In this document: positions 35,746-42,219 of the stretch, one piece after another
Position numbering within the stretch: the stretch's first letter is position 1
Layout: the number at the start of each line of letters is the position of its first letter
From: Pseudoalteromonas sp. Scap06
GTDB taxonomy: Bacteria; Pseudomonadota; Gammaproteobacteria; Enterobacterales; Alteromonadaceae
Assembly: GCF_013394165.1 (NCBI RefSeq)
Contig: NZ_CP041331.1
Coordinates: 62,001-126,000, forward strand
Reading direction: 5' to 3'
Length of the DNA: 64,000 nt
Made by a program: the position numbers and the translations under genes
Notes under the pieces: generated by a model
Told to the model about the DNA's origin: nothing
The model's input: the letters and a program-made list of their open reading frames with translations, nothing else
Databases searched by the model: none

Positions 35746-36330
35746 TTATTGTTCTGAGTCAATAGATATTCCCGCTTCTCGCATTTGTTTTTTTAATATA
35801 GCTTCTTTATTTTCTTTATAATTACTTTCATCTAAAAAGCGTTTCTGTTTAGCTGCGTTTTCAAAATCACCTAACTTTGTATATATCAAATATAGAGCTT
35901 CATGGGTTCTGATTACTCTCATTTTCTCTTCTTCAATACCTTGGTTTTCATTTAAGTATTGATTATATAAAGCAATCGATTTATGTAAGTTTTTAGTAAC
36001 AAAACGCCCAGACTCATATGCAAAAGCCAATGCTAAGATTCCATCAGGATCACCATTTTCAGCATGTAATTGAGCCTCCGTGATATAACGGCTTCCATCA
36101 CTTGTATGTAAACCTATAACTTCTAGCGCCTGCCAATATCCCATTTCGTATGCTTTTTCGCACCATTTTTCAAGCTGTCTAGGCGCATACATCAGGCTTT
36201 TTTGGCATTGAAGTATCACGGTGTTTTTGGATAACTTAGGATCATTAATATCATGCTTTGGAAATAAAGTTCCAGCAAATGAGTCGAAACATAATATAAG
36301 TACAAAAAAAGTATAAATTAACTTTTTCAC
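35746..36330 (-). CDS. Exported Sel1-like repeat protein (copy B), candidate immunity
   Basis: Predicted periplasmic protein of 194 residues. Signal peptide MKKLIYTFFVLILCFDSFAG (cleavage about 20). The mature part has helical Sel1/TPR-like repeats: LEKWCEKAYEMGYWQALEVIGLH, DPDGILALAFAYESGRFVTKNLHKSIALYNQYL, and a final coiled basic helix. Two cysteines, in LQCQKSL and KWCEKAY, are conserved in the paralogue at 38444-39037 and may form a disulfide. The gene starts 2 nt after the stop of the ChaN/EreA-like gene. Exported Sel1-like proteins are known T6SS immunity factors (those neighbouring Pseudomonas PldB), which makes that role plausible here. Confidence 0.72.
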   Translation of the reverse strand: MKKLIYTFFVLILCFDSFAGTLFPKHDINDPKLSKNTVILQCQKSLMYAPRQLEKWCEKAYEMGYWQALEVIGLHTSDGSRYITEAQLHAENGDPDGILALAFAYESGRFVTKNLHKSIALYNQYLNENQGIEEEKMRVIRTHEALYLIYTKLGDFENAAKQKRFLDESNYKENKEAILKKQMREAGISIDSEQ

Positions 36331-36332
36331 TA

Positions 36333-37097
36333 CTATATACCTTTTACTATCGAGGTATTTTCAGGCAGGTGTACTTGATAAGATTTTACTGCAGTTTGAA
36401 ATGGAAAACCTTCTCGTGAAAAATATTGCTTTTTAAGATTACCCTTTTCATCAGAATAACCCTCACAACTTCTTTGTGAGTAACAAGCAGTACCACCAAT
36501 AAAGTCAATAAATCTAAGTTTTAGCGTGCCTTCCATTTTCACAAGTGTATCAAGACCTTCTTGATATTTAGTTGATCTAACAGCATGCCAACGATGCATA
36601 AAAGCAACAACGCGATTTTGATTAGTTTGATTTAAAATATTACTTATATTTTGAGCCCAAACCATATTTCTAATGGTGTGACTATTAAAACAATTACCTG
36701 CTAATGAATTATCATAATCACACGATTTATCAATAGACTCCATCTCATCCAAAGTCAAATCAAGTGCAATTATTTTTAAGCCTACTTCCCGAGCGGCTTT
36801 AACCAGTTCGCCATATGCTTTAGGAACTAAATAACCCCAAGCCCAATTATCATTAAAATATTGCTGAATTACATTAAACCCTTTACCTGTTCGTTGATAA
36901 AACTCTATTTTTTCTTGCATAGAACGAGGTAACATTTCAATTGCAAAATGGGTAAAACCAGCTGTTTTAAGTTGCCTAAGTGCTTTTATAGCTTCATATT
37001 TGTAGATTGCGGGATTGTGGCTTGATTCGCCTAGCATAACTAAACGCGCATTACCGGCCATTGTTCTGTAATTTACATCCATGTTTATTTTATTCAT
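36333..37097 (-). CDS. ChaN/EreA-like protein (copy B), candidate effector
   Basis: Protein of 254 residues without signal peptide. It shows the pattern of the ChaN/TraB/erythromycin-esterase superfamily: VMLGESSHNPAIYKYEAIKALRQLK, then TAGFTHFAIEMLP, and later VVAFMHRWHAV; the Glu-His pair in GESSHN, Glu of EML and the two His of HRWH are candidate catalytic or metal residues. Two cysteine pairs, C-x9-C (SCDYDNSLAGNC) and C-x5-C (ACYSQRSC), are kept in the paralogue at 39042-39800. Disulfide potential in a protein lacking a signal peptide fits an effector that acts in a target periplasm. An exported Sel1-like gene follows after 2 nt. Superfamily placement is moderately sure; activity is unknown. 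Confidence 0.68.
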   Translation of the reverse strand: MNKINMDVNYRTMAGNARLVMLGESSHNPAIYKYEAIKALRQLKTAGFTHFAIEMLPRSMQEKIEFYQRTGKGFNVIQQYFNDNWAWGYLVPKAYGELVKAAREVGLKIIALDLTLDEMESIDKSCDYDNSLAGNCFNSHTIRNMVWAQNISNILNQTNQNRVVAFMHRWHAVRSTKYQEGLDTLVKMEGTLKLRFIDFIGGTACYSQRSCEGYSDEKGNLKKQYFSREGFPFQTAVKSYQVHLPENTSIVKGI

Positions 37098-37100
37098 TAC

Positions 37101-37259
37101 CTATCCTTGTTCTTTATTTAAATTTTCAAAACACCATTTATAAAACTCAATAGCGTCATTATTCTCAGAGCTGTAAGGAGCAACTGCATATTCATAGCTT
37201 ATTGCAAATAAAAGCGCTTTTGCAGTGAAGTTACACACTTCACTTTTTGAATAACATTC
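37101..37259 (-). pseudogene. 3' remnant of a gene fused to the upstream edge of the ChaN/EreA-like copy B
   Basis: An open minus-strand frame of 52 codons without a start, bounded upstream by an in-frame TAG and ending at a TAG 3 bp before the next start codon. Its translation looks protein-like and ends EFYKWCFENLNKEQG. Before the copy-A gene at 39800 the corresponding bases would read only INKKQG and stop, so the match ends there. I read it as the tail of a gene cut by the duplication event. It may instead be chance coding; no family was recognised. Confidence 0.45.
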
Positions 37260-37361
37260 CTAACTCCACGCCATAATTTCATTGCGCGGCTAACATACTC
37301 ATCGCCCTACTTTTATCTATGTTCCTTTGTATTTTAATTCAATAAGCAAAGCTATGCAGAC

Positions 37362-37841
37362 TTACTTTTTCTTTCTCTTATTTCCTTTAGCTATCTCTTT
37401 TTCAACAGCGGCCCGAGCGTCTTTTATATCCTTAAAAAAGTTATATTGATATTTAATTAAGCCTTGGTATTTATTTCCTTTAATCAAATAAAAAGACAGC
37501 AGCATAAAGGCTATATTAGTAACTGTAGCTATATGATAACCATTTCCCTCTAAAATTATAAATGATGGTAAGCAAATCAAAGCTAAAAATAGAGCATAGT
37601 ATTTCAATAACTTTGCACATAGAAAAGAGCCTTGACTAACTTTAAAGTTTAAAAGGCAAAACATAATTCCAACGGAAAACAAAATGCCCAACAGCCACTC
37701 AGGACTTGTATCAAAGTACTGTGTTAACAATGTCATGCCTGAATAAACAGTTCCTATAAGTAAGATAACCGTTACTAATAAGAACCTACGTAAAAGCTTC
37801 CATGGGGGAAATAATAAAAACACCTCTTCGTTTTTAAACAC
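37362..37841 (-). CDS. Small membrane protein, 159 residues
   Basis: No family recognised. About four hydrophobic helices are visible (FLLVTVILLIGTVYSGMTLL, LLGILFSVGIMFCLLNF, YYALFLALICLPSFIIL, TNIAFMLLSFYLI) followed by a cytoplasmic-looking basic tail KEIAKGNKRKKK. The start overlaps the end of the upstream 103-residue gene by 8 bp, so the two are translationally coupled and may work as a complex. They lie between the two ChaN/EreA-like modules. A two-part membrane immunity or transport unit is possible but unsupported. Confidence 0.6.
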   Translation of the reverse strand: MFKNEEVFLLFPPWKLLRRFLLVTVILLIGTVYSGMTLLTQYFDTSPEWLLGILFSVGIMFCLLNFKVSQGSFLCAKLLKYYALFLALICLPSFIILEGNGYHIATVTNIAFMLLSFYLIKGNKYQGLIKYQYNFFKDIKDARAAVEKEIAKGNKRKKK

Positions 37842-38145
37842 TAAAAACTTCCCAACACAAGCATAAAAGTATAAATATTAATACAGGGGCTACTTTAAAA
37901 AGCAGTTGAGGAAAATAGCTTGCTTGACCCCATGTAACAAAATACCTATCCTCTTTTGGTAATTCTGACACGACTCGCAGGTAAACAATCATATATGTTA
38001 TTGAGCCAATCAGCCAAAGTGCTACACCACCTAATTGAGATAATGCAACAGAATATAGCGAAGCAGGAAATGGCAATAAAAACGAGATTACATATACAAG
38101 TGCATAAAATTCCACTTTATTTTTTTGCTTATCACTAAAAAACAA
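37834..38145 (-). CDS. Small membrane protein, 103 residues
   Basis: No family recognised. Three hydrophobic segments: ALVYVISFLLPFPASLYSVAL, GGVALWLIGSITYMIVYL and LLFKVAPVLIFILLCLCW. Its last codons overlap the start of the 159-residue membrane protein by 8 bp, indicating a coupled pair. About 300 bp of non-coding DNA precede it, so this is likely the first gene of a small transcription unit. Function unknown. Confidence 0.6.
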   Translation of the reverse strand: MFFSDKQKNKVEFYALVYVISFLLPFPASLYSVALSQLGGVALWLIGSITYMIVYLRVVSELPKEDRYFVTWGQASYFPQLLFKVAPVLIFILLCLCWEVFSV

Positions 38146-38443
38146 ATCATTCCCTCTATATTAGCTCGCTTAGATAAGCGCATCGACTTACATATTTCAT
38201 TACAACTTTAATCTTATAGTTATCTCTGCGTGTTGAGTGTGGTTACTCAAAACTGCGTAAACACATACATCAATACAAAACACCTTTCGAGCTTAAGCAA
38301 CTTATCTTCAACTCAGCCTCTGCGAAAATTGAGGGTTGACCTGTAGAATGCTCATCACTATACAAAATGCACGCCGAACGAAACGCTATATAAAGTGGTA
38401 GTACTTTGTTTACTAAACTGCAAAATTAGAATGGGTGTCTAGT
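38146..38443. other. Non-coding stretch between arming modules
   Basis: About 300 bp with no protein-like frame on either strand. It holds a near-perfect palindrome CGCTTA-GA-TAAGCG (38167-38180) but no recognisable RNA gene, terminal inverted repeat or target duplication. It differs in texture from the flanking genes and may be debris of a recombination event. Confidence 0.5.
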
Positions 38444-39037
38444 CTATTCATTCAATGATTTATTCTTAATCAAAATTTCTTTTTTAGCTAACTCTAACAA
38501 ATCAACAGCTCGTTCTTTATCATAAGCTAAAGGGCTGTGGTCAATAACATATTGTGCATGCTCATTTACTGCAAGCCAATTCTGCTGCGATTCATATAAG
38601 TTTGCTAACTTAAAGTGCGCAGCCGCAACTAACGAATTTGGCAATTCTGCATCTAATGCTAAAAATTCTTTGTAAAGGGAAATAGCATAATTAATATCTT
38701 GCTCCACAAACATACCACTGCCATATAACCAAGCTAAAGTTGAATAAGCTTTTGGCTCTTTTGCCGCAACCCGCTTTTTGGCCTCCTTTAATAATCGAGT
38801 TCCATCTCCGTTATGAAGGCTTAGTGTAACCAGTGCCTTCCAGTATCCCATTTCATAAGCTTTTTCACACCACTCTTCGAGATACTCAGGCGCGTTAATT
38901 AAGCTTTTATGGCACTGCTCTGCGGCAGCTGATACAGTTAAATCAGGAGCGTTTATATCTATTGAATTATCCCATCGAGGCCCTGCTGCATTAATGGAAG
39001 GCGCTATAAGAATCAATATTAATAAAATTTTAGCCAT
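38444..39037 (-). CDS. Exported Sel1-like repeat protein (copy A), candidate immunity
   Basis: Paralogue of the 35746-36330 product, 197 residues. Signal peptide MAKILLILILIAPSINA (cleavage about 17). The mature part keeps CHKSLINAPEYLEEWCEKAYEMGYW and LAWLYGSGMFVEQDINYAISLYKEFL, clear Sel1/TPR-like helical repeats, and continues with another helical pair (AAHFKLANLYESQQNW). The two cysteines are conserved between copies. It starts 4 nt after the stop of its ChaN/EreA-like partner. The N-terminal YEMGYW block is the best conserved between copies while the C-terminal third diverges, as expected if partner specificity lies there. Confidence 0.74.
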   Translation of the reverse strand: MAKILLILILIAPSINAAGPRWDNSIDINAPDLTVSAAAEQCHKSLINAPEYLEEWCEKAYEMGYWKALVTLSLHNGDGTRLLKEAKKRVAAKEPKAYSTLAWLYGSGMFVEQDINYAISLYKEFLALDAELPNSLVAAAHFKLANLYESQQNWLAVNEHAQYVIDHSPLAYDKERAVDLLELAKKEILIKNKSLNE

Positions 39038-39041
39038 ATTA

Positions 39042-39800
39042 TCATTTCCTTAAAATGGCTTTTTCAGGAATATGAACTGTGTAAGAAGGTAAAGACGAAG
39101 GTATATACGTTCCTTTCCTATAAAAATAAGTTTCCCTTAATGGTTTATCGACATCACCCTCCCCCTTACAAACACCATTGTCAATACAGGTAGATCCACC
39201 GATGTACTCTATGATACTAATACGACTAACTTTTGAATTTAACATAATAGAGTCAATTCCAATATGCTTATTGCCAGCATGAAACGCATGGTACCTATGC
39301 ATAAATGCAACAATTCGGGAGCCTTCTTCTAACTTTAAATTTTTATTTAAAATATCTGCCCACATATGGTTTCGTTCGATATGAGAGTCAGTACATGAAC
39401 CGGTGTCTGCTTGCTCCCAATTACAACGCCCGTCAATCTCATCCATCATTTCAATAGGCATATCTAAAGGAACAATTTTCATCCCTAGAGAATTAGCCGC
39501 TTTTACTAACTCCCCATATCCTGTGCTTGAAGCATTAGTCCAATTCCATTTTGATTTGAAATGCTGTTTGATTACGTCAAATCCCTTACCAGTCCGCTGA
39601 TAAAAATCTATTTTGTCCTTTATTCTTGTAGGTAGCATTTCCATTGCAAAATGAGTGAAGCCAGCCGCCTTAAGCTGTTTTAAGGCCTTTATAGCCTCAT
39701 ATTTGTAAGATACTGGGTTATGGCTCGACTCGGCAATAATAACTAAACGCGCATTACCGGCCATTGTTCTGTAATTTACATCCGTGTTTATTTTATTCAT
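39042..39800 (-). CDS. ChaN/EreA-like protein (copy A), candidate effector
   Basis: Paralogue of the 36333-37097 product, 252 residues, no signal peptide. The first 60 residues are nearly identical (MNKINTDVNYRTMAGNARLV), then identity falls. The superfamily motifs are AESSHNPVSYKYEAIKALKQLK (Gly of the other copy changed to Ala), AGFTHFAMEMLP and VAFMHRYHAF. The cysteine pairs C-x9-C (RCNWEQADTGSC) and C-x5-C (TCIDNGVC) match the other copy in spacing although the residues between differ. It follows a lipase gene by about 170 bp and is coupled to the exported Sel1-like gene. The pattern of conserved core and varied surface fits toxin diversification. Confidence 0.68.
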   Translation of the reverse strand: MNKINTDVNYRTMAGNARLVIIAESSHNPVSYKYEAIKALKQLKAAGFTHFAMEMLPTRIKDKIDFYQRTGKGFDVIKQHFKSKWNWTNASSTGYGELVKAANSLGMKIVPLDMPIEMMDEIDGRCNWEQADTGSCTDSHIERNHMWADILNKNLKLEEGSRIVAFMHRYHAFHAGNKHIGIDSIMLNSKVSRISIIEYIGGSTCIDNGVCKGEGDVDKPLRETYFYRKGTYIPSSLPSYTVHIPEKAILRK

Positions 39801-39940
39801 TACCTATCCTTGTTTTTTATTTATGTGATTACAGCTACTTTAGATGTGAGTAGAAACAATAATTAGAGGTTTTTAAATTTCAACCAATTGAAATAGGTTC
39901 CTTTCAATTCTTTATAGCTAATCTTATTTATTATTTAAGT

Positions 39941-39961
39941 GGCTCAGAAGTTATCTGAGCC
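39941..39961 (-). terminator. Weak hairpin after lipase copy A
   Basis: GGCTCAGA-AGTTA-TCTGAGCC lies 13 bp past the lipase stop codon. No good T-run follows on the minus strand, so it may only slow or partly stop transcription before the next module. Confidence 0.5.
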
Positions 39962-39973
39962 TTTAAAACAATT

Positions 39974-41146
39974 TTAGTATCCAATACCCATGTAAGGAGA
40001 TACTTTTACAGCTGCTATCACTACCTGATTTAGTTTTTCTAACATCCAATACAAAATTCGCTTAGCTTGCGCGTATGTATAATCAACAGCTATCACACCA
40101 GGCTTCCCAACAAAGTTAAGTATATGCCCTAATAACCCCTGACAATCTTCAGCATATTTAGATGACATTTTAGATATTTCAACGAGGCTACGAGCTAAAG
40201 CATCATAAATAGTTAGCGTTCCAGCAACCACACCTTGAGCAAGAATACTGGTGATTTTTCCACTTTCTCTTAGTAACGTTAGTAAAGCGCTCGTTATTTT
40301 TTCAGCCCAATGAGCATTAAAAGAAGCATGGTGGCGATTGTTGTATTTTAGACGTGTCATCGTTAAGTTAGATAAAGAGCCCTTTTCCATGCTCTTATAA
40401 TCAGGATAACGTGATGCAGTATTGATATACCCAGGCGCATTTCCCGCCATTTTATGTGCAGCCCCCGTAAGTGATACGCATGTGCTTATTCTGTACTCAT
40501 TCCCTGCATGAACAAATGGCCAAACAGGAACCATAGGTACAGGGTCACTTCGGTGTACTGCCCTATAAATTCCATTTAGGCTGGTTTCACTTTGAATAGC
40601 AAAAGGATTATGACCAACTCTTGGAGAACCAAAAGTGTATAATTTTACAGGCACTTTATATTGCGCTTTAATCCAATTTGCTGCTAGCGTTGCTAATGCC
40701 CCACCAAGGCTATGGCCAACACAATGAACGGGGCGACCACCTACCTTACTCAATATAGCTTTTAACTGAGGCTTGATAGACTCAAAAGTACGGTTAAACC
40801 CAGCATGAACTGCTTTATAATTTGGCCCAACAGTTAAACCACAATGTAAATCCGTCAAAGTATCAGCAATACCTGCTGTACCACGAAAAGTTAGTACAAC
40901 TTCACCTTTATGAGCGCCTTCTTTAGAACCAATTCCAAAAAAGCCAAAACCCGTTGCATGATTTAGCACGTGTTCAGCCACAGTACCTGAAATTCCTGTA
41001 AAAGCAGATTTTTTTGAATCAAACACAAAGTGCTTACTTATTATTCTACTCGGCTCTATGGTTGATGAGCTATTTGATACTGCTGCAATACTGTCATATG
41101 CAAATTCAGCTAATTGTGCCGCTACACTTGGCGATAAAATATTCAT
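39974..41146 (-). CDS. Class-3 lipase, candidate T6SS phospholipase effector (copy A)
   Basis: Homologue of the 32118-33284 lipase, 390 residues, no signal peptide. The nucleophile elbow is GHSLGGALATLAANWIKAQY (Ser146). SDPVPMVPVWPF holds the probable triad Asp and AAHKMAG the His. The shared N-terminus (LSPSVAAQLAEFAYDS here, LTPTQAVQLASLAYDA in the other) marks a specific subfamily. The C-terminal helices differ more, ending in MGIGY. It is preceded after 17 bp by one DUF6795-like gene that, unlike those before copy B, encodes no signal peptide. Downstream lies the ChaN/EreA-like module. A T6SS effector role is inferred from linkage to rhs, PAAR and vgrG. Confidence 0.85.
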   Translation of the reverse strand: MNILSPSVAAQLAEFAYDSIAAVSNSSSTIEPSRIISKHFVFDSKKSAFTGISGTVAEHVLNHATGFGFFGIGSKEGAHKGEVVLTFRGTAGIADTLTDLHCGLTVGPNYKAVHAGFNRTFESIKPQLKAILSKVGGRPVHCVGHSLGGALATLAANWIKAQYKVPVKLYTFGSPRVGHNPFAIQSETSLNGIYRAVHRSDPVPMVPVWPFVHAGNEYRISTCVSLTGAAHKMAGNAPGYINTASRYPDYKSMEKGSLSNLTMTRLKYNNRHHASFNAHWAEKITSALLTLLRESGKITSILAQGVVAGTLTIYDALARSLVEISKMSSKYAEDCQGLLGHILNFVGKPGVIAVDYTYAQAKRILYWMLEKLNQVVIAAVKVSPYMGIGY

Positions 41147-41163
41147 GTAAATTCCTTTTCTAT

Positions 41164-41655
41164 TTAAAAATCTTTAAAGTAATCTTCGCTATCTTCTATC
41201 TCATAAATTTCAAAATCATGTTCCCATCTACAAATACTTGAACCATCAAACTCCAAATTTGGATTTTCATGATTAGGAAAAACAAAGTTTACTTCTGTAG
41301 AATCTAAATCAGCATTTAAACTGCTCAGCTTTTGTTTGTATTCACTAGGCTCACTTATTCCGCTTAGCTTTGAACCCCAAAGTTTGTATTTTTTATCAGC
41401 ATATACAGCCGTAATAGTTTGATAAGTAACCTCATGCGAGAACATATCTCCGGGTATTTTTGATTCAATAACGACTTCAGGTAAATAAAATGAACCATCA
41501 GGAGCTGTTATTACCTGATCTTCTTTTTCAACTTTATGTGCAAATTCCAGGGTGCGATTTATTAAAACACCTTCAACGGGATTACCGTTTAAAGTAATAA
41601 TCCCTTTAACTTCAGAGCACATGTGCACACTGTATTTTTTTATTAAACCAAACAT
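41164..41655 (-). CDS. DUF6795-like protein without signal peptide, candidate immunity or accessory
   Basis: Protein of 163 residues. It begins MFGLIKKYSVHMCSEVKGII, aligning with the point where the exported homologues at 33312 and 33847 resume after their signal peptides (MFGFFSKEDFVLSAPVEG). An in-frame TAG lies upstream, so no leader was missed. The domain continues VEGVLINRTLEFAHKVEKED, DGSFYLPEVVIES and PGDMFSHEVTYQTITAVY, and ends in an acidic tail EIEDSEDYFKDF. It is cytoplasmic by prediction. It precedes lipase copy A by 17 bp and follows the SMI1 gene. It may be an immunity protein or a lipase chaperone. Confidence 0.7.
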   Translation of the reverse strand: MFGLIKKYSVHMCSEVKGIITLNGNPVEGVLINRTLEFAHKVEKEDQVITAPDGSFYLPEVVIESKIPGDMFSHEVTYQTITAVYADKKYKLWGSKLSGISEPSEYKQKLSSLNADLDSTEVNFVFPNHENPNLEFDGSSICRWEHDFEIYEIEDSEDYFKDF

Positions 41656-41694
41656 AGTGGTTTTAACCCCCTACTTTTATAATTGAAGCCCAAA

Positions 41695-42219
41695 TTAATC
41701 TTCGATTATGTCCATTATTCTATCGTAATCCACATCAACAGGTTCTGGATCAGGGGCGCCAGTTACAAGAAAAGATAGGTAATCTGTAAAGCTCTTAAAC
41801 TTAGACACTTCTTGGCCATACGTTTCAGTTAAAAATAGACCTACTTCACCAGCACGCTCAGACTCATGGGAAAATAAAAAATAATAGCCGCCACCATCAT
41901 AAGTACCTATAACGATTCCATCGCTCGTTACAGACTGGTATTTTGGGTTATTGTTATAGAGATCATGGTAGTAAGTAGTTTTTCTTACAGCACTGCATAA
42001 CTTTTCATACCTTTTATTTTCTCCAACTAAACCACAAATAACTTCACCGAACCAAAAGCAGTACCCATAACTTGAGAGAAAGTATTTATAATCATCGGGT
42101 AGAGTAATACTTTGTATAGTTTCTAACTTTTTTATCTCTTCATTACCCACACTTCCTCTTTGAGTAAAATTTTGCTTACTTGCAGCTTGAGACATTATAG
42201 TTTCAAGTTTTTCAAACAT
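41695..42219 (-). CDS. SMI1/KNR4-family immunity protein for the Rhs toxin
   Basis: Cytoplasmic protein of 174 residues from the ATG at 42219, which overlaps the last 8 bases of the rhs gene; a longer frame would start inside rhs and is unlikely. The SMI1/KNR4 (SUKH) core is seen as IKKLETIQSITLPDDYKYFLSSYG, then FGEVICGLVG, GIVIGTYDGGGYYFLF and a C-terminal FKSFTDYLSFLV. SUKH proteins are common immunity factors against nuclease toxins of Rhs and contact-dependent systems. Placement immediately after the toxin tip, with overlap, is the standard toxin-immunity arrangement. Confidence 0.87.
   Translation of the reverse strand: MFEKLETIMSQAASKQNFTQRGSVGNEEIKKLETIQSITLPDDYKYFLSSYGYCFWFGEVICGLVGENKRYEKLCSAVRKTTYYHDLYNNNPKYQSVTSDGIVIGTYDGGGYYFLFSHESERAGEVGLFLTETYGQEVSKFKSFTDYLSFLVTGAPDPEPVDVDYDRIMDIIED

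Noticed and set aside
37216..37245. AGTGAAGT-TACAC-ACTTCACT inverted repeat as a terminator or integron site
   Set aside because: It lies within the protein-like remnant, lacks a T-run and shows no attC core sequences; probably incidental.
38220..38300. Stretch that loosely recalls a 23S-5S rRNA spacer
   Set aside because: I could not identify any conserved rRNA or tRNA segment beside it, so the resemblance is not enough to call an rRNA fragment.
38401..38445. Possible insertion-sequence end (TAGACACCCATTC on the minus strand)
   Set aside because: No matching inverted end, target duplication or transposase remnant was found in the neighbourhood.
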